From Cognatilysobacter bugurensis (GTDB lineage: Bacteria; Pseudomonadota; Gammaproteobacteria; Xanthomonadales; Xanthomonadaceae): DNA of 64,000 bases. The notes under the pieces were generated by a model. That model made no database searches and was not told the origin of the DNA. It worked only from the letters and a program-made list of their open reading frames with translations. Below, in pieces: positions 21,291 through 29,681 of the stretch (position 1 is its first letter; each line of letters begins with the position of its first letter). Both the position numbers and the translations under genes were made by a program. The stretch spans positions 486,916-550,915 of the forward strand of contig NZ_BMYD01000002.1 in NCBI RefSeq assembly GCF_014652095.1, read 5' to 3'.

Positions 21291-21488
21291 ATGACTGCCG
21301 CTTCCGACCAGCCCACCCAGGCCAACGCCCAGACGCGCGTGTCGGTGGCGCGCACGCAGCTGCCTTTCAGCTGCCCGCAGCCGTCGATGGAGCTGTGGAA
21401 TTCGCACCCGCGCGTGTACCTGCCGCTCGAGGCCGAGCGCGAGTGCCTGTGCCCGTACTGCGGCACGCTGTTCGTCCTCGAAGACTGA
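21291..21488 (+). CDS. Small CHCC-type zinc-finger protein
   Basis: 65 residues. A Cys in FSCPQPSMELWNSHP, the following His, and a C-terminal CPYCG give a Cys-His-Cys-Cys set, as in the zf-CHCC family related to the NDUFS6 subunit of mitochondrial complex I. Small proteins of this kind are common in Proteobacteria next to envelope-glycan or aminotransferase genes. The start at ATG 21291 removes an implausible six-residue extension. It precedes the glycosyltransferase gene by 19 bp. Confidence 0.85.
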   Translation: MTAASDQPTQANAQTRVSVARTQLPFSCPQPSMELWNSHPRVYLPLEAERECLCPYCGTLFVLED

Positions 21489-21507
21489 CCCACCGCCGGT
21501 CGCCGGG

Positions 21508-22650
21508 ATGGGACGCCGACGCATGCGCCGCTGGACGGTGCTGCAGCTGCTGCCCGCGCTCGAGTCGGGCGGCGTCGAACGCTCGACGCTGGAGATCGCC
21601 AACGCGCTCGTGCGTGCCGGTCACCGCGCGCTCGTCGTTTCCGCCGGTGGCCGTCTCGTGCCGGCACTCGAGGCGATCGGCGCCGAGCATGTGACGCTCG
21701 ATATCGGCCGCAAGTCGCTCGGCGTGCTGCGTCATGTCGGCACGCTGCGCCGACTCATCGAAACCGAACGTGTCGACCTCGTGCACGCGCGCTCACGGCT
21801 GCCGGCGTGGATCGGCCGCTTCGCACTGCGCGCAATGCCGGAGACGCGTCGGCCCCGTTGGGTCACGACCGTGCACGGGCTCAATTCGCCGTCGCGCTAC
21901 AGCCGGGTGATGGCCAGCGGCGAGCGTGCGATCTGCGTGTCGGCCACCGTCCGCGACTACGTGCTGCGCCACTACCCCGACACCGCGCACGAGCGTCTGC
22001 GCGTGATCTCGCGCGGCATCGACACCGCGCGCTTCCCCCGCGCGCCGCGCGCCGATTCCGAAGCGCGCGCGTGGGCCGCGGTGCAGCATCCCGCGCTGGC
22101 CGGGGACGGCCCGCTGCTGCTGCTGCCGGGCCGCGGCACGCGCCTCAAGGGGCACGCCGACGCCCTCGACCTGCTCGCACGCCTGCGCGCCGACGGCACC
22201 GATGCGCGGCTGTGGCTGCCCGGCGCGCGTGAGGCGGGGCGCGACGCGTACATCGACGAGCTGGAGCAGCGTACCGTGTCGCTCGGCATCGCATCGCAGG
22301 TCGCATTCACCGCGCCGACCGATGCGATCGCGCGTGCGTACGCAGCGTGCGACCTCGTGCTGCAGCTCTCACGCAAGCCCGAGGCGTTCGGTCGCACCGT
22401 CATCGAAGCGCTTGCGGTCGGCCGGCCGGTGCTCGGTTGGGCGCACGGCGGCGTCGGCGAGCTGCTCGCCGAGCTGCAGCCGGCCGGAGGCGTGGCGCCG
22501 TTCGACGCAGACGCTTTGCATCGGACCGCGCGCGCCCTGCTCGATACGCCGCCCGCGTTGCCCGACTCGATCCCGCACACCCTGCGCGCGATGCAGGACG
22601 CTACGCTTGCCGTCTATGCCGAACTCCTCGACACCGACCGCGCCGGCTGA
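21508..22650 (+). CDS. Family 4 (GT1-type) glycosyltransferase
   Basis: 380 residues, GT-B fold. The N-terminal half opens with LQLLPALESGGVERSTLEIANAL, typical of LPS-core or lipid glycosyltransferases. The C-terminal donor-binding half has LLPGRGTRLKGH, the acceptor-loop residues VAFTAPTD, and the E-x7-E element in EAFGRTVIEALAVGRPVL. It probably adds a sugar to a lipid-linked envelope glycan on the cytoplasmic face. A second ATG at 21523 is an alternative start. Its 3' end overlaps the next gene by 35 nt, so the two are co-transcribed. Confidence 0.92.
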   Translation: MGRRRMRRWTVLQLLPALESGGVERSTLEIANALVRAGHRALVVSAGGRLVPALEAIGAEHVTLDIGRKSLGVLRHVGTLRRLIETERVDLVHARSRLPAWIGRFALRAMPETRRPRWVTTVHGLNSPSRYSRVMASGERAICVSATVRDYVLRHYPDTAHERLRVISRGIDTARFPRAPRADSEARAWAAVQHPALAGDGPLLLLPGRGTRLKGHADALDLLARLRADGTDARLWLPGAREAGRDAYIDELEQRTVSLGIASQVAFTAPTDAIARAYAACDLVLQLSRKPEAFGRTVIEALAVGRPVLGWAHGGVGELLAELQPAGGVAPFDADALHRTARALLDTPPALPDSIPHTLRAMQDATLAVYAELLDTDRAG

Positions 22651-23959
22651 CCGCGCGCACGTCGACGCCGCGCCCGCGCCGGGTTGGCGCTGGGCGCCCG
22701 CGTGGATCCTCGCGTACGTCGCACTCTGGCCGGCGCCCGGCTACGCCGAGGGCGTGCTCGTGCTCGGCGCGCTCGCCGCGATCTTCAAGCTGCTCGGCTC
22801 GCGCTTCCGCGGCGGCACGCAGCTGCTGAGCGGGCCCGCATGGGCGCTGACGAGCGTGCTGTTCTTCGCGTACTGGTTGCCCGAACTCGCGTCCGCGTTC
22901 GATGCGGTGGACCGCGGTCGTGCCATCGGCGAAGCCGCAAAGGATCTGCGCTACCTGCCGTTCCTGTGGCTCGTCGCCTCCGCGGTTGCGAACGATGCGG
23001 GGCGGCGCACGACGTTTTGCGGGCTCGCGGTCATTGTCGGCGTGTGGACGCTCGACGCGCTCGCGCAGGCGCTGACCGGCACCAGCCCGCTGTTCTTCGG
23101 CCTGGATTCGATCAAGCAGGCGATCAGCGGGCGCGGCATGTGCACCGCGGAAGAGATCGCCGCGGCCGACCGCCTCAGCGGCGTGCTCGGCCCGTGCAAC
23201 CTCAAGCTCGGGCCGGTGCTCGCGAGCCTGTCTCCGTTCCCGTTGCATGCCGCGAAGCGCCGGTTCGGCGCAACGGGCTGGCTGGTCACCGCAGCCGCGC
23301 TGGGCGTTGTGCTCGTGCTCGCGGGCTCGCGCGCGTCGTGGATCACGTTCGCGCTCGTGCTGGTGCTCTCGGGCTGGCGGCTGCTGGGCTGGAAGAAGCT
23401 CGTCGGCGTGTTCGCGTTCGGTGCGGTCGCGCTCGTGGTGCTCACGATCGTCTCGTCGCAGGTGCGCCTGCGTATCGAGCGCACCGCGCACGTGCTCACG
23501 GCGAACGAGCAGGGCGTCGACAGCGCGCTGGCGGGCCGGACGCGCATCTGGGGCGCAGCGCTGTGCATGGTGCGCGAGGAGCCGGTCAACGGCGTCGGCG
23601 CACGCGGCTTCCGCGATGCATTCCCGGCCTGCGATCCCGCGCCGACCGTAGCGCCGGCATGGGGGGAGGGGCCGGCGCTGCACGCGCACCAGATCGTGCT
23701 CGAGGTGCTCAGTGAAACCGGCGGCTTCGGGCTTCTGCTGTGGCTGGCCGGCGCGGCGCTCGCGTGGCGCGCGTGGCGCTACGCCGACGCCGCGGCGCGT
23801 GACCGCGCACGTCCGGCGATGCTGGCGCTCGTTGCCACGGTGTTCCCGTTCAACACCCACCTCGCGTTCTATTCGACGTTCTGGGGTGGGCTGACGCTGC
23901 TGCTTGCAGCGCTGTATGCGGGCAGCCTGTGGGCACGCGGGTCCGGGCCGCGGGCCTAG
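22616..23959 (+). CDS. O-antigen ligase-like membrane protein (Wzy_C)
   Basis: 447 residues from the ATG at 22616, inside the end of the glycosyltransferase gene. About ten or more hydrophobic segments are visible. A large periplasmic loop holds the family landmarks: an Arg-rich GRTRIWGAALCMVREEPVNG, GARGFRDAFP, and HAHQIVLEVLSETG, the last matching the conserved His loop of WaaL/Wzy proteins. Such proteins ligate or polymerise undecaprenol-linked glycans at the outer face of the inner membrane. Ligase versus polymerase cannot be settled from sequence; the neighbours (glycosyltransferase, lpxL-like, waaA) favour an LPS role. Confidence 0.86.
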   Translation: MPNSSTPTAPADRAHVDAAPAPGWRWAPAWILAYVALWPAPGYAEGVLVLGALAAIFKLLGSRFRGGTQLLSGPAWALTSVLFFAYWLPELASAFDAVDRGRAIGEAAKDLRYLPFLWLVASAVANDAGRRTTFCGLAVIVGVWTLDALAQALTGTSPLFFGLDSIKQAISGRGMCTAEEIAAADRLSGVLGPCNLKLGPVLASLSPFPLHAAKRRFGATGWLVTAAALGVVLVLAGSRASWITFALVLVLSGWRLLGWKKLVGVFAFGAVALVVLTIVSSQVRLRIERTAHVLTANEQGVDSALAGRTRIWGAALCMVREEPVNGVGARGFRDAFPACDPAPTVAPAWGEGPALHAHQIVLEVLSETGGFGLLLWLAGAALAWRAWRYADAAARDRARPAMLALVATVFPFNTHLAFYSTFWGGLTLLLAALYAGSLWARGSGPRA

Positions 23960-24020
23960 CTGCCCTGCGCCGGCAAAGCGCGGACCGATGCTCGGCCACA
24001 CCGGCGCGGCTTGCCCGCGA

Positions 24021-24953
24021 TCAATACGGCGGCGCCATCCCGTCCGGGCGCCGCTTGAACCGGCGGTGGATCCACAGGTACTGGCTCGGCGCTTCGCACA
24101 CCATCGCCTCGATCGCGGCGTTCACGCGCGCGCTGTCGGGGGCGGGGTCTTTTGACGGGAAGTCATCGAGCGGCGGCGCGATGCGCAGCACGTACCGGCC
24201 GCCCTCGCGACGGTGGAAGAACGGGATCACGGCGCAGCCGGTCAGCCGCGCGAACTGGTGCGTCGCGGTGATCGTCGCTGCCGGCACGCCGAAGAACGGC
24301 GCGAACACCGTGTCCTTGCCGCGCATGTCCTGATCGGGCGCGTACCAGAGAAATCCGCCCTGCTTGAGGTGGCGCATCGCCGGGCGCAGATCCTCGTTCG
24401 CAAACATCGCGCTCGCGTAGCGCAGGCGGCCGCGGCGCACCGCCCACTCCATGACGGGGTGGCGGTAGCGGCGGTACATGCCGGCGAGCGGCACGTGGTC
24501 GCACAGCAGGCGACCGCAGATCTCGAGCGTCATGAAATGTCCGGATACCAGGAGCCCGCCGCGACCCTGCGCCTTGAGCGAGTGCAGGTGCTCGAGGCCC
24601 TCGATGCGTACATCACGCCGCACCGGGTCGGCCGAGCCCCACCACGCGCGCGCAAACTCGAACAGGCCGATGCCGAAGTCGCGAAAACTCTCGCGCAGCA
24701 GCGCCTCGCGTCCGGCCTCGGGCATCTGCGGGAAGCACAGCGCGAGGTTCACGCGCGCTGCATGACGCCGGCTTGCGGCCAGTCGCAGTGCGAGCGCGCC
24801 GACCCCGGCGCCGATCGCGCGCTGCAGCGGCCACGGAATGCGTGCGAGCAGCCACAGCGTGCCGAGCGCGATCCACATCGGCAGGTGCGGCCAGAACGGA
24901 GGCTTCGGGCCGGGGTGCGCGGGGCCGGTCGTTGGCGTGGAGGAATCGGGCAT
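24021..24953 (-). CDS. lpxL: Lipid A biosynthesis acyltransferase (LpxL/HtrB type)
   Basis: 310 residues. A hydrophobic N-terminal anchor lies near residues 25-60. The catalytic H-x4-E motif is in SGHFMTLEICGR (His139, Glu144), the same arrangement as E. coli LpxL. Further blocks are WYAPDQDMRGKDTVFAPFFG and a C-terminal YLWIHRRFKRRP. It transfers a secondary acyl chain to Kdo2-lipid IVA at the inner membrane. It is divergent from waaA, which supplies its Kdo-bearing substrate, and the two share a 125-bp intergenic region. Confidence 0.93.
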   Translation of the reverse strand: MPDSSTPTTGPAHPGPKPPFWPHLPMWIALGTLWLLARIPWPLQRAIGAGVGALALRLAASRRHAARVNLALCFPQMPEAGREALLRESFRDFGIGLFEFARAWWGSADPVRRDVRIEGLEHLHSLKAQGRGGLLVSGHFMTLEICGRLLCDHVPLAGMYRRYRHPVMEWAVRRGRLRYASAMFANEDLRPAMRHLKQGGFLWYAPDQDMRGKDTVFAPFFGVPAATITATHQFARLTGCAVIPFFHRREGGRYVLRIAPPLDDFPSKDPAPDSARVNAAIEAMVCEAPSQYLWIHRRFKRRPDGMAPPY

Positions 24954-25078
24954 CGCGTGATTCTATCGGGCGCACGATCGACGCTCCGTCCCGGCCCCAC
25001 GCTAATTCAGCGGGCGCCGCGTCATGCGCACGTGCCACACCGGTCCAGCGATACAGCCCGACCGACTATCCTTGCGCG

Positions 25079-26443
25079 ATGCGGACCGACCCGATCGAAC
25101 GCCTGCTGCGCGCCCTGTATTCGGCCGCGCTGTACGTGCTCGTCCCGATCACGGTCTACCACCTGATCTGGCGCGGTTTTCGCCAGCCCGCGTATTTCCA
25201 GCGCTGGAACGAGCGTTACGCGGTCTATCACGACCCGCCGCACGCGAGCACGGTGTGGATCCACGCGGTGTCGGTGGGCGAGGTCAACGCCGCAGTGCCG
25301 CTGGTGCAGGCCCTGCGCCGCGGGCGTCCGGACCTGCGCCTGCTCGTCACCACGATCACGCCGACCGGCTCCGAGCGGGTGCGTGCCCTTTGGGACGGCG
25401 ACGTCGAGCACGTGTACCTGCCGTACGACCTGCCGGGCGCCGTGGCGCGTTTCCTCGCGCATTACCGCCCGCACGCCGCGCTGATCATGGAAACCGAGCT
25501 GTGGCCGAACCTGCTGTTCGGCTGCCGCAAGGCAGGCGTGCCCGCGTTCATCCTCAACGCGCGCCTGTCGGAGCGGTCGCTGCGCGGCTATCGCGTGCTC
25601 GCGCCGCTGGTCGGTCGTGCGCTGCGCACGGTCAAGACGGTGGGGGCACAATCGCTTGCCGACGGCGTGCGCTTCGTGCGCCTGGGCGCGCGTCCCGAGC
25701 AGGTAGTCGAGACCGGTAACCTCAAGTTCGACGTGACCGTGCCCGATTCCTTGGACGCGTTTGCGGCCGAATGTCGGAGCCATGGCGGCGACCGCCCAGT
25801 GTGGATCGCGGCGAGCACGCACGCCGACGAAGAGGCGGCGGTCATTGCGATCCACCGCCGGCTTCGCGAGCGATGGCCCGACCTGCTGCTGCTGTGGGCG
25901 CCGCGGCACCCCGAGCGGTTCCGCATCGTCGCCGACCACGTTCGCGCCGCCGATTTGCCCGTGTCGACCCGGTCCCGCGCACGCTGGCCGCGTCCGGGCG
26001 ACGCGGTGTTCGTGATCGACACGCTCGGCGAGCTGCTGCCGTTCTACGCATGCGCGGACGTCGCCTTCGTCGGCGGCAGCCTGCAGCCGATCGGCGGACA
26101 CAACCTGCTGGAACCTGCCGCAGCAGGCACGCCGATGGTGACGGGCCCGCATCTGCACAACTTCGCAGAGATCGCGCGCCGCCTCGACGAGGCGAACGCG
26201 CTGCGCATCGCGCCGGATGCCGACGCCGTCCGCGATGCGATCGCATCGCTGCTCGCCGACGCCGACGCGCGTGCGGGGATGTCTCAGGCCGGACACCGGC
26301 TTGTGGAGGCAGGCCGCGGCGCCCTCGGGCAAACGCTCGCCCTCGTGCAGTCCGCACTGCCGCCGCCATGGCCGGCCGATCAAGAACGGCGCGGGCATGC
26401 GCCGCCTGCTACGCAGGTGCGGCGGGACGGCACCGCCGGCTGA
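25079..26443 (+). CDS. waaA: 3-deoxy-D-manno-octulosonic acid (Kdo) transferase
   Basis: 454 residues from ATG 25079, where the N-terminal membrane anchor (ALYSAALYVLVPITVYHLIW) begins. Signature elements are HAVSVGEVNAAVPLV, the catalytic-acid region METELWPNL, LNARLSERSLRGY, and the donor-site GGHNLLEPAAAGTP near residue 339. It attaches Kdo to lipid IVA. It is about 30 residues longer than the usual 420-425 because of a polar C-terminal tail. Divergent partner of the lpxL-type gene. Confidence 0.95.
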   Translation: MRTDPIERLLRALYSAALYVLVPITVYHLIWRGFRQPAYFQRWNERYAVYHDPPHASTVWIHAVSVGEVNAAVPLVQALRRGRPDLRLLVTTITPTGSERVRALWDGDVEHVYLPYDLPGAVARFLAHYRPHAALIMETELWPNLLFGCRKAGVPAFILNARLSERSLRGYRVLAPLVGRALRTVKTVGAQSLADGVRFVRLGARPEQVVETGNLKFDVTVPDSLDAFAAECRSHGGDRPVWIAASTHADEEAAVIAIHRRLRERWPDLLLLWAPRHPERFRIVADHVRAADLPVSTRSRARWPRPGDAVFVIDTLGELLPFYACADVAFVGGSLQPIGGHNLLEPAAAGTPMVTGPHLHNFAEIARRLDEANALRIAPDADAVRDAIASLLADADARAGMSQAGHRLVEAGRGALGQTLALVQSALPPPWPADQERRGHAPPATQVRRDGTAG

Positions 26444-26774
26444 AGGCGGCCCGCGCGGTGCAGAGCCGTGACGCGCCGGCTGACCTACACGCGCCGGGAT
26501 CGCTTGGCGCGCTCGCGCATGTCGCGCCTTCACGTCGCCCGTTGCGTCCGCGCAACGGGCGCATCGATCGAGCGTCGTCGCACCATTCGGCGTGGCATAT
26601 GCGCTCGCAGCAAGCCCTTCGAATATATGCCGTTTCTGGCGGTTGAACTCACCTGTACGAGTGTGAACTCTTGCGTTGTTTGTTCAATACCTGTTAAGAC
26701 CGCCGTGGGCCGCGTCGAGCAGGGGCAGGCGGCCCGAAGCGCGATCCGTCCAGTCAAAGCAAAAGGAAAGGTTG
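26444..26774 (+). other. Leader region of the TonB-dependent receptor gene
   Basis: No gene is visible. The second half is noticeably AT-richer than its surroundings and should hold the promoter. It has a 7-bp inverted repeat GGCATAT / ATATGCC (26594-26600 and 26625-26631), a direct repeat TGAACTC near 26644 and 26664, and a strong ribosome-binding site AAAGGAAAGG just before 26775. Confidence 0.5.
26594..26631 (+). promoter_or_regulatory. Possible operator upstream of the TonB receptor
   Basis: Perfect 7-bp arms GGCATAT and ATATGCC separated by 24 bp, in the AT-rich part of the leader and about 145 bp before the start codon. It does not match a Fur box. The regulator is unknown and a chance occurrence is possible. 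Confidence 0.25.
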
Positions 26775-29363
26775 ATGACACAGGTTTCGAACGCGCGGTG
26801 CCGCCTGGCCCGCCATCTGCTCTCCACCGGCGTCCAGCGCGCTCTGGTCGCCGGCATGCTGTCGGTCACCGGCGTCGCTGCCGCGCAGACGCAGGACTCC
26901 ACGCCGCCGCCCGAGAGCGAGCAGGCGACCACGCTCGAGACCGTCTCGGTGCTCGGCTCGCGCACCAAGCCGCGCACGGAGTCGACCTCGGCGGTGCCGA
27001 TCGACATCCTCGATGGCGAGGAATTCCACAGCGTCCCGTCGGTCGACGTGCTCGACAAGCTGCGCGTGCTGGTGCCGTCGTTCAACGTCAGCACGATTCC
27101 GATCGATGACGCCGCGACGCTCGTGCGCCCGGCGAACCTGCGCGGCCTGCCGCCGGACAACACGCTGGTGCTCGTGAACGGCAAGCGCCGCCACCGCGCC
27201 GCGGTCATCACCTTCCTCGGCCACGGCCTGTCCGATGGCTCGCAGGGCCCCGACATCTCCGTGTTCCCGTCGCTCGCGCTCGAGCAGGTCGAAGTGCTGC
27301 GTGACGGCGCGGCCGCCCAGTACGGCTCGGATGCGATCGCAGGCGTCATAAACTTTGGCCTCAAGCGCCTCGATGAAGGCGGCGCGGTCGAAGCGTTCGC
27401 CGGCCAGTACTACGAGGGCGACGGCTTCACCCAGCAGTACGCGGCGCAGCTCGGCCTTCCGCTGAGCGAGAACGGTTTCGCCACGATCACCGCCGAGTGG
27501 CGCACCGCCGACGCGACCTCGCGCAGCGTGCAGCGCGACGACGCCGCGGAGCTCGTCGCCGCCGGCTATCCGGGCGTGCCGAACCCCGCGCAGATCTGGG
27601 GTTCGCCCGAGACGGACGAAGACTCCAAGCTCGTCCTCAACATGGGCGTGTCGACGGAGGCCGTGGACCTGTACCTATTCGGAAACTACGCCCAGCGCGA
27701 AGTCGTCGGCGGCTTCTACTACCGCAACCCGACCACGCGCGCCGGCGTGTACTCGAACGACGGCGGCGACTCGCTGCTGATCGGCTCGCTCAACGGCGCC
27801 ACCTGCCCGACGATCGCGCTGCGCGATGCCAACGGCAACCTGATCCCCTACTCCGTCGTCGGCCCGCAGGTCACCGCGCTGCCGGCGAACTGCTTCACGT
27901 TCCTGTCGAGCCTGCCGGGCGGCTTCACGCCGAACTTCGGCGGCGAGATGACCGACGCCGCGGTCACGGCCGGCGTCAAGGGCATGTGGGACAACACCTG
28001 GAGCTGGGACTTCAGCCTCTCGTACGGCCGCAACGAGATCGACTTCTTCATCGCCAACACAGTGAATGCCTCGCAGGGGCCAAACCAGCCTGCGGGCGGC
28101 CGCTTCAATCCCGGCGGCAACGTGCAGACCGAGCGCAACGTCAACTTCGACGTGGGCCGTGACATCGACACCGGATTCACGGTCGGACCGATGAGCCTGG
28201 CAATGGGTGCGGAGTGGCGCGAGGAAGAGTTCGAGATCATCGCGGGCGACCCGGCGTCCACGGCGATCGGTCCGCTCACGCCACAAGGCTTCGCGCTCGG
28301 CTCGAACGGCTTCAACGGCTTCAATCCCCGCACGGCCGGCACGTTCAGCCGCGACAACTGGGCGGTCTACGTCGACGCCGAAGCCCGCTTCACCGAACAG
28401 CTGCTGCTGGCTGCCGCGGTCCGCCATGAGGACTTCAGCGACTTCGGTGGCACCACGAACTGGAAGTTCACGGGTCGCTACGACTTCACCGAGGCGTTCG
28501 CGCTGCGCGGCGCATTGAGCACCGGTTTCCGTGCCCCGACGCCGGGCCAGTCCAACGCCGAGCAGGTCACCACGTCGTTCATCAACGGCGAGCTGCGCGA
28601 CACCGCGATTCTCTCGCCGACCAACCCGATCGCCGCGTTCTACGGCGCCGAGCCGCTGCAGCCGGAAGAGTCGAAGAACGCGTCGCTGGGTTTGGTGTGG
28701 GCGCAGGACAAGTGGCTGGTGACGGCCGACTGGTACCGCATCCAGACCGAAGGCCGCATCGCGCTGAGTGCGTTCTTCACGGTGACGCCGGAAGACCGCG
28801 CCGCGCTCGTCGCGGGCGGCAATGCGGAAGCGGCGTCGATCTCGGAAGTGCAGTTCTTCGTCAACGATTTCGACACCACGACCACGGGCGTCGATCTCGT
28901 CACCAGCTACGAGAGCGAACTGTTCGGCGCGAAGACCACGTACTCGCTGGCGGCGAACTGGAACCAGACCGAGGTCGACGAGTTCACGCCCGGCATCATC
29001 ACGCCGATCCGCATCCAGAAGCTCGAGGACTCGCTGCCGAGCACGAAGGGCTACTTCAGCATCAACCACCAGCGTGAAGTGCTCAACGCGAACGTCCGTG
29101 TGAACTACTACGGCTCGTTCTTCGAAGACCACCTCGACGACGGCGGCCTGCCGATCTACGGCGACAGCGCAGTGACGGTGGATGCTGAGGTCGGCATGAA
29201 CTTCGCATCAGGCCTGTACTTCAGCGTCGGCGCGCAGAATCTGTTCGACAAGGTGCCCGACGAGAACCCGTACGCAGGCATCGCCGGCGCGCAGTACCCG
29301 GTGCACACGCCGTACGGCTTCAACGGCGGCTTCTACTACGCGCGCGTGGGCTTCCGGTTCTGA
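26775..29363 (+). CDS. TonB-dependent outer-membrane receptor
   Basis: 862 residues from ATG 26775. An N-terminal signal ends near VAAAQT, followed by a TonB-box-like LETVSVLGSR. A plug domain follows, with NLRGLPPDNTLVLVNGKRRH and RDGAAAQYGSDAIAGVINF, and then a 22-strand barrel whose last segment ends in the aromatic YARVGFRF expected for outer-membrane insertion. It imports a large or scarce ligand across the outer membrane using the TonB/ExbBD complex. No enzyme, transporter or sigma/anti-sigma pair adjoins it, so the ligand cannot be guessed. Its own terminator follows at once. Confidence 0.95.
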   Translation: MTQVSNARCRLARHLLSTGVQRALVAGMLSVTGVAAAQTQDSTPPPESEQATTLETVSVLGSRTKPRTESTSAVPIDILDGEEFHSVPSVDVLDKLRVLVPSFNVSTIPIDDAATLVRPANLRGLPPDNTLVLVNGKRRHRAAVITFLGHGLSDGSQGPDISVFPSLALEQVEVLRDGAAAQYGSDAIAGVINFGLKRLDEGGAVEAFAGQYYEGDGFTQQYAAQLGLPLSENGFATITAEWRTADATSRSVQRDDAAELVAAGYPGVPNPAQIWGSPETDEDSKLVLNMGVSTEAVDLYLFGNYAQREVVGGFYYRNPTTRAGVYSNDGGDSLLIGSLNGATCPTIALRDANGNLIPYSVVGPQVTALPANCFTFLSSLPGGFTPNFGGEMTDAAVTAGVKGMWDNTWSWDFSLSYGRNEIDFFIANTVNASQGPNQPAGGRFNPGGNVQTERNVNFDVGRDIDTGFTVGPMSLAMGAEWREEEFEIIAGDPASTAIGPLTPQGFALGSNGFNGFNPRTAGTFSRDNWAVYVDAEARFTEQLLLAAAVRHEDFSDFGGTTNWKFTGRYDFTEAFALRGALSTGFRAPTPGQSNAEQVTTSFINGELRDTAILSPTNPIAAFYGAEPLQPEESKNASLGLVWAQDKWLVTADWYRIQTEGRIALSAFFTVTPEDRAALVAGGNAEAASISEVQFFVNDFDTTTTGVDLVTSYESELFGAKTTYSLAANWNQTEVDEFTPGIITPIRIQKLEDSLPSTKGYFSINHQREVLNANVRVNYYGSFFEDHLDDGGLPIYGDSAVTVDAEVGMNFASGLYFSVGAQNLFDKVPDENPYAGIAGAQYPVHTPYGFNGGFYYARVGFRF

Positions 29364-29382
29364 TCGTCGCAAGCTCGTAATG

Positions 29383-29412
29383 AAAAAGCCCCGCATTTGC
29401 GGGGCTTTTTTT
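29383..29412 (+). terminator. Terminator of the TonB receptor gene
   Basis: AAAAAGCCCCGC / GCGGGGCTTTTTTT hairpin with a four-base ATTT loop, 19 bp after the stop. Because the A-run precedes the stem it could also work on the opposite strand. Confidence 0.93.
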
Positions 29413-29612
29413 GGTGTTGCGCGTCGAAGAGGGCAACGGTGTCGGCCGTTCGCGATGCACGCTAGCGAGCTAGACCCGACGCCCGCGGGGACGTCCGAAG
29501 GGCCGGACATTTTCCCCGAGCGGCGAGCTGTCCGTGCTGTGCAGTCGCGCAAGCGCACGTCAATGCCCGGCGGCGAATACGTCGCGGGCTGCAAGCAAAC
29601 GCCGCTGCGCAT
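29413..29612. other. Spacer between two facing terminators
   Basis: Two hundred bases with no gene, lying between the plus-strand terminator of the TonB receptor and the minus-strand terminator of the TolC-like gene. I see nothing else of note. Confidence 0.6.
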
Positions 29613-29643
29613 AAATAAAAACGCGCCGGACAGGCCGGCGCGT
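29613..29643 (-). terminator. Terminator of the tolC-like gene
   Basis: Read on the minus strand, nine-base arms ACGCGCCGG / CCGGCGCGT with a 5-nt loop are followed by TTTTTATTTAT. It lies 38 bp past the stop codon at 29682. Confidence 0.92.
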
Positions 29644-29681
29644 CAGTGTCCGCGTGCTGATCCCGGCTCGGCCGGGACGGA

